This document shows positions 21,998 through 29,893 of a stretch of 32,683 bases of DNA, in pieces; the stretch's first letter is position 1, and each line of letters opens with the position of its first letter. A program made the translations under genes and the position numbers. This stretch comes from Streptomyces lushanensis (GTDB lineage: Bacteria > Actinomycetota > Actinomycetes > Streptomycetales > Streptomycetaceae), in NCBI RefSeq assembly GCF_001700515.1, contig NZ_MAUD01000235.1, forward strand, positions 1 through 32,683, given 5' to 3'. The notes under the pieces were generated by a model that was not told the origin of the DNA, did not search any database, and was given only the letters and a program-made list of their open reading frames with translations.

Positions 21998-23272
21998 ATG
22001 CCACCCAACAGTTTCAGCGACGAGGGACCAGCGATCGGCGAGGACGACGCCGAGGAACTGCTCCGCGGTATCTGTTTCAAGACCGGCCCGCCCCGCACCG
22101 TGGGCGTGGAACTGGAATGGCTCGTACACGATCTGCACAGCCCCGAACAACCGGTTCCGGTCGGCCGGCTCAAGGAAGCCCTCGACGGACTGCGCGCCCT
22201 GCGCCTCAGTTCCGCACTCACCTTCGAACCCGGCGGCCAGCTCGAACTGAGCTCGGCGCCCGCCGCGTCACTGATGGAGTGCATCACCTCCGCCGACCGG
22301 GATCTGGCCCTCGTACGGTCGGCGCTCCGCCCGGCGGGACTCGCTCTCGCCGGTCTCGGACAGGATCCCTGGCACTGTCCCGACCGGCTGCTGCGCGCAC
22401 CGCGCTACGACGCCATGGAAACCTATCTCGACCGGATCGGCCCGGCCGGCCGCGCCATGATGCGGACCACCGCCTCCATCCAGGTCTGTCTGGACGCCGG
22501 CCACGAGGAGCCGGGGCCGCTCGGCTACGGCCGGCGCTGGCAACTCGCCCATCTGCTGGGCGCGGTGCTGGTCGCCGCGTTCGCGAACTCACCGATGCGC
22601 GAGCGCAGACCGACCGGCTGGCGCTCCACCCGGCAGGCGCTGTGGGCCCAGCTCGACCCGGCCCGTACCACCGCGCCGGCCGCGCGGCACGAGCCGCGCG
22701 CGGGCTGGGCCGCGCTCGCCCTGGACGCACCGGTGATGTGCATCCGGGAGCCCGAGGGCCCCTGGTCCGTGCCCGAGGGACTGACCTTCCGGAACTGGAT
22801 CCGGTCCGGGGCGCCCAGGCCACCGGTCCGCGCCGATCTCGACTACCACCTCACGACCCTCTTTCCGCCGGTCCGGCCGCGTGGCCATCTGGAACTGCGG
22901 ATGATCGACCAGCAGCCGGGCGACGACGGCTGGATGGTGCCGCTCGCGGTCACCACCGCGCTGTTCGACGATCCCGAGGCGACGGAGACCGCCTACCGCA
23001 CCGTCAAGTCGCTCGCGGAGACGGCGGGCTCGCTGCCCGCGCCGCGCAATCTGCTCTGGGTCAACGCCGCGCGGTACGGCCTGGCCGACCCCGAGCTGCA
23101 TCTCGCCGCGATGGCCTGCTTCGCCGTCGCGCAGGAAGCGCTTCCGCGCATCGGTGCCACACCCGCCGTGCAGAAGGCCGTCGCCGCCTTCCACGACCGC
23201 TATGTGGTGCCCGGCCGGTGTCCCGCCGACGAACTGCGCGCCTCTTTGAACGGGAAGGACCAGAGGACATGA
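21998..23272 (+). CDS. egtA: Glutamate-cysteine ligase EgtA
   Basis: EgtA (424 aa) joins glutamate and cysteine with ATP to make gamma-glutamylcysteine, the sulfur donor for ergothioneine in the mycobacterial/streptomycete pathway. Family landmarks are TVGVELEWLVHD near residue 30, LTFEPGGQLELSS near 75, and MMRTTASIQVCLDAG near 150, all parts of the GCS2-type active site, then HLELRMIDQQPGDDGWMVP. It begins at ATG 21998 with AGGAGGA seven bases upstream. Its TGA overlaps the egtB ATG by 4 nt. Adjacency to egtBCD makes this role much more likely than glutathione synthesis. Confidence 0.95.
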   Translation: MPPNSFSDEGPAIGEDDAEELLRGICFKTGPPRTVGVELEWLVHDLHSPEQPVPVGRLKEALDGLRALRLSSALTFEPGGQLELSSAPAASLMECITSADRDLALVRSALRPAGLALAGLGQDPWHCPDRLLRAPRYDAMETYLDRIGPAGRAMMRTTASIQVCLDAGHEEPGPLGYGRRWQLAHLLGAVLVAAFANSPMRERRPTGWRSTRQALWAQLDPARTTAPAARHEPRAGWAALALDAPVMCIREPEGPWSVPEGLTFRNWIRSGAPRPPVRADLDYHLTTLFPPVRPRGHLELRMIDQQPGDDGWMVPLAVTTALFDDPEATETAYRTVKSLAETAGSLPAPRNLLWVNAARYGLADPELHLAAMACFAVAQEALPRIGATPAVQKAVAAFHDRYVVPGRCPADELRASLNGKDQRT

Positions 23273-24630
23273 CCGACTCCGTGGAAACCGTCGGGATACC
23301 GGCCGAACTGCTGCGCCGGCGGGCCGTCGACGCGCTGACGACCGCCCGGGACCGTACCGCGCTGCTGACCACGTGCGTCGACGACCACGATCTGACCGCG
23401 CAGCACTCCCCGCTGATGTCCCCGCTGGTCTGGGATCTGGCCCACATCGGCAACCAGGAGGAGCAGTGGCTGCTGCGGACCGTCGCGGGGCGCCCGGCGA
23501 TCCGGCCCGAGATCGACTCGGTGTACGACGCCTTCGAGCATCCGCGCTCGGCGCGGCCCACCCTGCCGCTGCTGCCGCCCGCCGAGGCGCGGGCGTACGC
23601 GTCGGACGTACGGGGCCGGGTCCTGGACGTCATCGAGCGCACTCCGCTGCACGGCGGCCCGCTGCTGGACGCGGCCTTCGCGTTCGGCATGATCGCCCAG
23701 CACGAGCAGCAGCACGACGAGACCATGCTCATCACCCATCAGCTGCGCCAAGGCCCGGCCGCGCTGACCGCGCCCCCGCCGCCCGCCGGTGACGCGACGG
23801 GACTGCCCGCCGAAGTGCTCGTCCCCGCCGGGCCCTTCACCATGGGCACCTCCACCGAGCCCTGGGCGCTGGACAACGAGCGGCCGGCCCATCAGCGGCT
23901 GGTGCCCGCGTTCCTCATCGACACCGTGCCGGTGACCAATGGCGCCTACCTCCACTTCATCGAGGACGGCGGATACACGGACGAACGCTGGTGGGCTCCG
24001 CAGGGCTGGGCCCAGATCCGTGAACACGGCATCGGCGCGCCGCTGTTCTGGCGGCGCGAGGGCGGTCAGTGGCTGCGCCGCCGCTTCGGCGTGGTGGAGC
24101 CGGTGCCCCTGGACGAGCCGGTGCTCCATGTGAGCTGGTACGAGGCCGACGCGTACGCCCGCTGGGCCGGGCGGCGGCTGCCGACCGAGGAGGAGTGGGA
24201 GAAGGCCGCCCGGCACGATCCCGTCTCGGGCCGGTCGCTGCGCCATCCGTGGGGCGACGGGGAGGCCACCGCGGAGCGGGCCAATCTCGGCCAGCGCCAC
24301 CTTCGGCCGGCGCCCGTCGGCAGCTATCCGCAGGGCGCGTCACCGCTGGGTGTACGGCAGTTGATCGGCGATGTCTGGGAGTGGACGTCCAGCGACTTCC
24401 TGCCCTACCCGGGCTTCGCCCCCTTCCCGTACCGCGAGTACTCCGAGGTGTTCTTCGGCAGCGCGCACAAGGTGCTGCGAGGCGGATCGTTCGCGGTGGA
24501 CCCGGTCGCCTGCCGGGGCACGTTCCGCAACTGGGACCTGCCGGTGCGGCGCCAGATCTTCTCCGGCTTCCGCACCGCCCGCACGGCCGATGGCGCGGGG
24601 TCCGCCGGCGGCAGATCCAAGGAATCCTGA
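23269..24630 (+). CDS. egtB: Ergothioneine sulfoxide synthase EgtB
   Basis: EgtB (453 aa) is the non-heme iron enzyme that couples hercynine with gamma-glutamylcysteine to a sulfoxide. The N-terminal DinB-like domain carries the iron ligands: His59 (DLAHIGNQEEQW) and the HEQQHDE motif with His145 and His149. The C-terminal formylglycine-generating-enzyme-like domain shows LVPAGPFTMGT, NERPAHQRLVPAFLIDTVPVTN, RLPTEEEWEKAAR, GDVWEWTSSDF and VLRGGSFAVD. ATG 23269 overlaps the egtA stop (ATGA), and the stop overlaps the start of egtC, so the operon is translationally coupled. Confidence 0.97.
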   Translation: MTDSVETVGIPAELLRRRAVDALTTARDRTALLTTCVDDHDLTAQHSPLMSPLVWDLAHIGNQEEQWLLRTVAGRPAIRPEIDSVYDAFEHPRSARPTLPLLPPAEARAYASDVRGRVLDVIERTPLHGGPLLDAAFAFGMIAQHEQQHDETMLITHQLRQGPAALTAPPPPAGDATGLPAEVLVPAGPFTMGTSTEPWALDNERPAHQRLVPAFLIDTVPVTNGAYLHFIEDGGYTDERWWAPQGWAQIREHGIGAPLFWRREGGQWLRRRFGVVEPVPLDEPVLHVSWYEADAYARWAGRRLPTEEEWEKAARHDPVSGRSLRHPWGDGEATAERANLGQRHLRPAPVGSYPQGASPLGVRQLIGDVWEWTSSDFLPYPGFAPFPYREYSEVFFGSAHKVLRGGSFAVDPVACRGTFRNWDLPVRRQIFSGFRTARTADGAGSAGGRSKES

Positions 24631-25385
24631 TGTGCCGTCAGATCGCTTACCTGGGACCGCCGGTGGCGCTCGGCGAGGTGCTTGTGGCGCCTCCCCACGG
24701 GCTCCACCGGCAGTCCTGGGCGCCGCGCCACCAGCGGTACGGGACCGTCAACGCCGACGGTTTCGGGGTGGGCTGGTACGCCGAGGGCGATCCGGTCCCG
24801 GCCCGCTACAGGCGCGCGCTGCCGATCTGGGCCGACCTCGGCTTCACCGATCTGGCGCGGGTGATCCGTACCGGCGCCCTGCTCGCCGCGGTCCGTGACG
24901 CCACGGTGCCGGGCGCGGACGGCGAGGCGGCGGCGGCGCCGTTCGCCGACGGGCCCTGGCTGTTCGGCCACAACGGCTCGGTCGACGGCTGGCCGGGCAG
25001 TGTCACCGCGCCTGCCGCGGCGCTGCCCGCGGCCGAGCTGCTCGCCCTGCCCGCCCGCAGTGATTCCGCGCTGCTGTGGGCGCTGGTGCTGCACCGGCTG
25101 CGGGCCGGGGACGAACTCGGCCAGGCGCTGGCCGACACCGTTCTCGACGTCGCGGCGGCGGCGCCCGCGTCCCGGCTGAATCTGCTGCTCACCGACGGCA
25201 CCCGGATCGCGGCGACCACCTGGGGCGACACCCTCTGGTACCGCACCGGGCCCGGCGACCGCACGGTGGTCGCGTCGGAGCCCTACGACGACGATCCGCG
25301 CTGGCGCGCGGTCCCCGACCGCACCCTGCTGGTGGCGACCCGCGCCGATGTTCTGCTCACCCCCCTCAAGGAGCCACCCGCGTGA
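24630..25385 (+). CDS. egtC: Gamma-glutamyl hercynylcysteine sulfoxide hydrolase EgtC
   Basis: EgtC (251 aa) is a class II glutamine-amidotransferase-like Ntn hydrolase that removes the glutamyl group from the EgtB product. The start MCRQIAYLGPP places the nucleophile at Cys2, exposed after Met removal. Other landmarks are RYGTVNADGFGVGWY, the substrate loop HNGSVDGWPGS, and the RSDSALLWALVL segment. The ATG shares its A with the egtB stop (TGATG), with AAGGA at 24619-24623. The C-terminus overlaps egtD by 4 nt. Confidence 0.96.
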   Translation: MCRQIAYLGPPVALGEVLVAPPHGLHRQSWAPRHQRYGTVNADGFGVGWYAEGDPVPARYRRALPIWADLGFTDLARVIRTGALLAAVRDATVPGADGEAAAAPFADGPWLFGHNGSVDGWPGSVTAPAAALPAAELLALPARSDSALLWALVLHRLRAGDELGQALADTVLDVAAAAPASRLNLLLTDGTRIAATTWGDTLWYRTGPGDRTVVASEPYDDDPRWRAVPDRTLLVATRADVLLTPLKEPPA

Positions 25386-26344
25386 GCCCGTTCGAGCTGA
25401 CCCGCACCCTGCCCGAGGACGCCACCGGCGCCGCGTTGCGCGCCGATGTGCTCCAGGGCCTGACCCGTACCCCCAAGACACTGCCGCCCAAGTGGTTCTA
25501 CGACAGCCGCGGCAGCGAACTGTTCGAGGAGATCACCCGGCTCCCCGAGTACTACCCGACCCGCGCCGAGCGGGAGATCCTGCTCGCGCGCGGATCCGAG
25601 ATCGCTGCGCGGACCCGGGCGCGCACCCTGGTCGAGCTGGGCTCGGGATCGTCCGACAAGACCCGTCATCTGCTCGACGAGCTGACCGCGCTCCAGCTCT
25701 ACGTGCCCGTCGACGTGAGCGGGAGCGCGCTGACCGGCGCCGCCCGGTCGCTGCTCGCCGAGCGGCCCGGACTCCGGGTGCACGCGCTGATCGCCGACTT
25801 CACGGCCGGGCTGGCGCTGCCCGCGACTCCCGGTCCCCGGCTGGTCGCGTTCCTCGGCGGCACGATCGGCAATCTGCTGCCCGCAGAGCGCGCGGTGTTC
25901 CTGGCGTCGGTCCGCGCGCTGCTGGCGCCGGGCGACGCGCTGCTCCTCGGCACGGATCTGGTCAAGGACGAGTCCGTACTGGTCAGGGCGTACGACGACG
26001 CCGCCGGAGTGACAGCCGCGTTCAACAAGAACGTCCTCTCCGTCATCGACCGTGAGCTGGGCGCGGACTTCGATCCACGCGACTTCGGCCATGTGGCGCT
26101 CTGGGACGCGGAGAACGAGTGGATCGAGATGCGGCTGCGGGCCCGCCGGGCCCTGACCGTGAAAATCCCCGAACTGGATCTGGTGGTGCACTTCCAGGCC
26201 GGTGAGGAGGTACGGACGGAGGTGTCGGCGAAGTTCCGTCAGGACGGCGTACGGACGGAACTCTCGGCCGCCGGGATGGAGCTGACACGCTGGTGGACCG
26301 ATGAGGCGGGGCGGTTCGCGCTCTCGCTCGCGACGGCGGTCTGA
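25382..26344 (+). CDS. egtD: Histidine N-alpha-methyltransferase EgtD
   Basis: EgtD (320 aa) trimethylates histidine to hercynine with S-adenosylmethionine, the first committed step toward ergothioneine. The family start KTLPPKWFYDSRGSELFEEI, the SAM site TLVELGSGSSDKT (about residues 83-95), and FLGGTIGNLLP are all clear. A GTG start overlaps the egtC stop (GTGA). There is no egtE in the window: the next gene is convergent and belongs to lipid synthesis, so the final C-S lyase must be elsewhere or supplied by another PLP enzyme. The last 106 nt lie antisense to the coding end of the convergent acyltransferase. Confidence 0.97.
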   Translation: MSPFELTRTLPEDATGAALRADVLQGLTRTPKTLPPKWFYDSRGSELFEEITRLPEYYPTRAEREILLARGSEIAARTRARTLVELGSGSSDKTRHLLDELTALQLYVPVDVSGSALTGAARSLLAERPGLRVHALIADFTAGLALPATPGPRLVAFLGGTIGNLLPAERAVFLASVRALLAPGDALLLGTDLVKDESVLVRAYDDAAGVTAAFNKNVLSVIDRELGADFDPRDFGHVALWDAENEWIEMRLRARRALTVKIPELDLVVHFQAGEEVRTEVSAKFRQDGVRTELSAAGMELTRWWTDEAGRFALSLATAV

Positions 26345-27117
26345 CCGGCCCGGGAGAGCGCACGGCGGTCGGTGTGGCGGCCGGCGGGGATCACCGGCAG
26401 GAGCGTGATCTCCGCCGTCAGCCCGCCGGCCGTCACCACCCGCCAGAGCGAGACCCCCAGCGAGTCCCTGCCGATGAAGGCCGGCGCGCCGGACGGCTCC
26501 CCACCGGGGCCGCGATAGGTGAGCCGTACGGGCCGGACATCGGCCTCCGCGTCCAGCGCGGCCTGGAAGACGGCGGTGGTGAACCGGCCGTGCTCCTGGC
26601 CGCACCAGGTGCAGCCCTCGGGAAAGACGATCACCCGGGAGCCCTCGCGCATCGCCGTGGCCAGGGTCCGTACGGTGCCGGGCAGTGCCCGCAGCCGCTC
26701 GCGCTCCACGAAGACCGTGCCGCCCTGGGTCGCCATCGCGCCCAGCACCGGCCAGCCGCGTATCTCGCTCTTGGCCAGGTTCCGCCCGGGGAAGACGGCC
26801 GCGATCAGCGGGATGTCCAGCCACGAGATGTGGTTGGAGACGACCAGGAATCCGTCGCCGCGCGGGGGCGCCGGATCGCCCACCACACGCAGGCGCAGAC
26901 CGAAGCTCCGGACCACCGAGCGCGCCCAGAGCCTGGTCAGCCGGTCCCGGTGCGCCCCGCGCAGCAGCGAGACGAGCGGAGTGAGCAGCACCCCGGCGAG
27001 GACGAGGGGGATGCCCACCAGCAGCCGGGCGACCGCGGTGAGTGTGCCGACGGCCGGTCCGCTGTGGGTCACGCACTCCGGCGAGACGCAGGGCGCGGTG
27101 GGCAGCCAGACGCTCAT
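26239..27117 (-). CDS. olsA: 1-acyl-glycerol-phosphate-type acyltransferase (OlsA-like)
   Basis: A 292-residue PlsC-family O-acyltransferase with an N-terminal membrane helix (TLTAVARLLVGIPLVLAGVLL), the catalytic HX4D motif NHISWLD (His96, Asp101), and the acceptor site VFPEGCTW (165-172). ATG 27117 overlaps the stop of the upstream N-acyltransferase gene (ATGA), the arrangement of olsB-olsA pairs that make ornithine lipids: OlsB forms lyso-ornithine lipid and OlsA adds the second acyl chain. The symbol rests on this pairing; a general lysophosphatidic-acid acyltransferase is the alternative. The last 35 residues, rich in Ser, Ala and Arg, are encoded antisense to egtD. Confidence 0.87.
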   Translation of the reverse strand: MSVWLPTAPCVSPECVTHSGPAVGTLTAVARLLVGIPLVLAGVLLTPLVSLLRGAHRDRLTRLWARSVVRSFGLRLRVVGDPAPPRGDGFLVVSNHISWLDIPLIAAVFPGRNLAKSEIRGWPVLGAMATQGGTVFVERERLRALPGTVRTLATAMREGSRVIVFPEGCTWCGQEHGRFTTAVFQAALDAEADVRPVRLTYRGPGGEPSGAPAFIGRDSLGVSLWRVVTAGGLTAEITLLPVIPAGRHTDRRALSRAGQTAVASESANRPASSVHQRVSSIPAAESSVRTPS

Positions 27118-27932
27118 GCCGACGGAACGAGGGAGAGGAAGTGCCGCAGATAGCGCGGGTTGGTGCGCTTCATCGACAGCAGGACATAGAGGTCGGCGCA
27201 GTCGAAGTCCGGGTCGTGCGCCGGCGCGCCGCAGACCCAGGCGCCGAGCCGCAGATAACCGCGCAGCAGCGGCGGCAGTTCGGCGGCCGAGGCGGCGGCG
27301 ACCGTGCTGGTTGCGGCATCCGGGGTCCACAGGCGGTGCGGGGTGACCCAGTACTCCTCGGGCGCGAGGTGCTTGGTCTTCACGGTGCTCCACGTGGAGG
27401 CGGCCAGGGCGCCGCCGTCCGCGAGCGGGATCGAGCAGCAGCCCGCCAGCCAGTTGTGGCCCGTGGTGGTCATGTAGCGGGCGAGTCCAGCCCAGATGAG
27501 GGCGATCACACCGCCGGTGCGGTGCAGCGGGTGGACGCAGGAACGGCCGACCTCGACCAGGTCGTCCCGGATCGGGCCCAGCCGGGAGAGGTCGAACTCG
27601 CTGTCGGAGTAGATGCGTCCCGCGGCCCTGGCCCGGTCGGGCGGCAGCAGCCGGTACGTGCCGACCACCTCGCCGGTGGCTTCCTCGCGGACCAGCAGGT
27701 GGTCGCAGTACGCGTCGAACTCGTCGATGTCCAGACCGGGCTCGGGCCCGTCGATCCGGGCACCCAGCTCTCCGGCGAAGACGAGGTGGCGCAGTCGCTG
27801 CGCGGCCCGTACGTCCTCCTGGTTACGGGCGAGGGAGACCACATAGCGCGTCTCGGTGTCGGCGGGAGCGGAAACGCCGACGGGCGAGGGAGCCGGAACG
27901 GTCGTGAGCGGAGCTGGTGCGATGGCGGACAT
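27114..27932 (-). CDS. olsB: Ornithine N-acyltransferase-like GNAT protein (OlsB-like)
   Basis: A 272-residue acyl-ACP-dependent N-acyltransferase of the GNAT superfamily. The core runs from YVVSLARNQEDVRAAQRLRHLVFAGELG through EFDAYCDHLLVREEATGEVVGTYRLL to EVGRSCVHPLHRTGGVIALIWAG, matching the OlsB/autoinducer-synthase-like pattern. The first 27 residues are Pro/Ala-rich. AGGAG lies upstream of ATG 27932. Its coupling to the PlsC-type gene supports ornithine-lipid synthesis, known in Streptomyces. Acyl chain and amino-acid specificity cannot be read from sequence. Confidence 0.87.
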   Translation of the reverse strand: MSAIAPAPLTTVPAPSPVGVSAPADTETRYVVSLARNQEDVRAAQRLRHLVFAGELGARIDGPEPGLDIDEFDAYCDHLLVREEATGEVVGTYRLLPPDRARAAGRIYSDSEFDLSRLGPIRDDLVEVGRSCVHPLHRTGGVIALIWAGLARYMTTTGHNWLAGCCSIPLADGGALAASTWSTVKTKHLAPEEYWVTPHRLWTPDAATSTVAAASAAELPPLLRGYLRLGAWVCGAPAHDPDFDCADLYVLLSMKRTNPRYLRHFLSLVPSA

Positions 27933-28339
27933 GGCTGTCTCCTGTGCCGGTGGGGAAGGCGGCTGCCGGAGTCCGTCGCTCGCGCGGCGGGTCCGGCACC
28001 TTGTTTCTTCCGTGACCGACTGGATTTGACATGACCACACGGCGGAGTGTGGATGTGAGACGGTTGAATGGCCGGGATTGGGAGGACAGCGGAAGGTCTT
28101 CTTCCGCACCCCGTCCGGTGTCCTGTTTCCATCTCCGGACGCCTCTTGGGCGCCTCCTCGTAACCTACCGGTACCGTCCCACGACGGGGAAACCGGCGGG
28201 GCCACGGCGGCCGTGGCGGGCCGGGAGCGTGCCGGAGCGCGGCGGGCATGGGTCGGGTACGGCCCGGGAGCGGGCCGGCCGGAGCGCGGCGAGCGTGATG
28301 CGGCCTGAGCGCCGGGGCCGCTTCGGCCCGAGTGCCGGG
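27933..28339. other. Upstream region of the ornithine-lipid operon with inverted repeats
   Basis: Non-coding region upstream of the olsB-like gene. Perfect inverted repeats occur at 28035-28052 (CCACAC/GTGTGG), 28089-28107 (GCGGAAG/CTTCCGC) and 28201-28217 (GCCACGG/CCGTGGC). TAGGTT on the minus strand near 28170 is a possible -10. A 14-bp sequence GCCGGAGCGCGGCG recurs at 28231-28244 and 28278-28291, inside a 47-bp imperfect direct repeat. I see no gene here. Confidence 0.4.
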
Positions 28340-28368
28340 ACCGGCCCAGCCCGGGCACCGGGGCCGGT
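28340..28368 (-). terminator. Hairpin after the sugar-binding lipoprotein gene
   Basis: ACCGGCCC (28340-28347) pairs with GGGCCGGT (28361-28368), directly abutting the minus-strand stop codon at 28369. It likely ends the message and insulates the ornithine-lipid genes. Confidence 0.55.
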
Positions 28369-29622
28369 TCAGCCGGAGACCAGAGCCGCGGTGATGTGCT
28401 CGGAGGCCTCCTTCGCGGACTTCCGCGGGTCCCGGCCCTCCAGCACGGCCGTCATGTAGGGCTTGATCGGATTGTCCGCCTCGACGCTCGCCCACTGCGG
28501 CGAGTTGGGCGTGGCCCGTCCTCCGGCCGCCCCCGCCGCCATCGCGGCCGTGCCCTCGTCGCCACCGATCACCTTGGCGAGCGTGACCTTGTTCGGCACA
28601 TAGCTCATCGTTCTCGCGAGATCCGTCTGCCACTTCTCGCCCGCCAGTGCCTTGACGACCTCGACGGCGGCCGAGTGGTGACCGGAGTTCTTCGGCACGA
28701 TCAGATCGGAACCGCCGGTGAAGACACGGCCGGGCTTGTCGGACGACTTGCCCGGTATCGGGAAGAAGCCGAGCTTTCCCTTCAGCTCCGGGTTCTGCTC
28801 CTCGATGAGCCGCGCCGAGCCGGGCGTGGAGATGATCTGGGCGACATCGCCCTTGGCGAAGACGTCCGCCTGCGGAGGCTTGGCCTCGTCGGAGTTCTTG
28901 GGTCCTCCACCGAGCGACTGGAGGTCCTTGTAGAAGGACATGCCCTTGAGCGCGGCGGGCGAGTCGAGCACGCCCTGCCACTCGCCTCCCGTCTCGACGG
29001 CCAGCTCGCCGCCCTCGTCCCAGATGAAGCCGGCGAGGGTGTACCAGTCCTGGCCCGCGAGATAGATGCCCTGGTTGCCCCCGCGGTTGAGCTCCTCGGT
29101 GTCGGCGAGCCATGCCTCACGGGTCTTGGGAGGCTCGTCGATCCCGGCGAGCGCGAACAGATCCTTGTTGTAGATCACGACGCGGTTGGCCGCGTACCAC
29201 GGGATACCGAACTGCGCGCCGTTGATACTGCCCGGCTCGGCGAGGCCGGGCAGCCAGTCCTCGCTGCCCAGGTCCCTCACCGACTCCAGCGTCAGGTCCC
29301 GCAGATTCCCGCTCTCCGCGTACTGGGCGACCTGGGTGTTGCCGACCTCGATGACATCCGGTGCGTCCTCGCCGTCCAGCGCGGTCAGCACCTTCTCGCC
29401 GATCCCGGTCCACTCCTGGATCTTGATGTCCAGTTCGACAGAGGGGTGTTCGTCCTCGTAGTCGGCCACGAAGCGGTCGAGGAAGGCGTCCGAGACGCTG
29501 TCCTTCATCAGCCAGACGGTCACCGTGGTGGAGCCGCCGCCTCCGCCCGGCATCATTCCGCAGCCGCCGAGCGCGACAGAGGAGACAAGGGCTACGGAAC
29601 AGGCGAGACAACGGTTCTTCAC
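28369..29622 (-). CDS. Sugar ABC transporter substrate-binding lipoprotein
   Basis: A 417-residue extracellular solute-binding protein of the SBP_bac_1 (carbohydrate) class. Signal peptide with lipobox LGGC (Cys21), then a glycine linker, VTVWLMKDSVSDAFLDRF, APDVIEVGNTQVAQYAESGNLRDLT, and the family's hinge segments FGIPWYAANRVVIYNKDLF and DVAQIISTPGSARLIEEQ. GTG 29622 has AGAAGG upstream; an in-frame start at 29691 would add a non-signal extension. Its promoter contains a DasR-like palindrome, and GH16 and GH20 genes lie upstream, so the ligand is probably an oligosaccharide such as chito-oligomers or glucans. No permease genes are present in the window, so it may borrow a partner transporter. 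Confidence 0.9.
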   Translation of the reverse strand: MKNRCLACSVALVSSVALGGCGMMPGGGGGSTTVTVWLMKDSVSDAFLDRFVADYEDEHPSVELDIKIQEWTGIGEKVLTALDGEDAPDVIEVGNTQVAQYAESGNLRDLTLESVRDLGSEDWLPGLAEPGSINGAQFGIPWYAANRVVIYNKDLFALAGIDEPPKTREAWLADTEELNRGGNQGIYLAGQDWYTLAGFIWDEGGELAVETGGEWQGVLDSPAALKGMSFYKDLQSLGGGPKNSDEAKPPQADVFAKGDVAQIISTPGSARLIEEQNPELKGKLGFFPIPGKSSDKPGRVFTGGSDLIVPKNSGHHSAAVEVVKALAGEKWQTDLARTMSYVPNKVTLAKVIGGDEGTAAMAAGAAGGRATPNSPQWASVEADNPIKPYMTAVLEGRDPRKSAKEASEHITAALVSG

Positions 29623-29702
29623 GTAGGTCAACCTTCTGGCGTGGACAGCACGAAAAGGGAGCCCGGCGTGGGGGGCGAACAGCGTTCGCACGGGTGTGTG
29701 GG

Positions 29703-29731
29703 ATTTTGGTATGGACCAAGGGGAGGGTCAA
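29703..29731 (-). promoter_or_regulatory. Promoter with embedded DasR-like operator
   Basis: On the minus strand TTGACC (29726-29731), a 17-bp spacer and CAAAAT (29703-29708) form a promoter about 80 bp before the lipoprotein start. Inside it lies TGGTATGGACCA (29707-29718, extended to TTGG/CCAA at 29706-29719), 10 of 12 positions matching the known DasR core TGGTCTAGACCA. Binding there would block RNA polymerase. The identity of the regulator is inferred. Confidence 0.6.
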
Positions 29732-29850
29732 GTCCCACAAGGAGACGGAGAGGGACGGGCGCCTGAACGACACCCGTCCCCGTGATGGCCCGGCCCGGCG
29801 CGCGGGTCCGGTGTACCGCCGGCCTGCCGCCCGCGCGCGGTGCGGCGTTC

Positions 29851-29883
29851 CACCGGCGCACGGTCCGTCAGGCAACGCCGGTG
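29851..29883 (-). terminator. Hairpin after the GH16 gene
   Basis: CACCGGCG (29851-29858) pairs perfectly with CGCCGGTG (29876-29883), beginning 11 bases past the minus-strand stop. The 17-nt loop is long. It separates the hydrolase genes from the lipoprotein promoter. Confidence 0.4.
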
Positions 29884-29893
29884 CCCGGTCCCG

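Noticed and set aside
22117..23268. Arg-rich frame fused upstream of EgtB
   Set aside because: It is the +1 frame of egtA; EgtB starts at ATG 23269 in the ATGA overlap with family-typical length.
27506..29113. Long minus-strand frame across olsB and the sugar-binding gene
   Set aside because: Arg/Gly/Ser-rich translation typical of off-frame reading of GC-rich DNA; two well-supported genes occupy the same strand in other frames.
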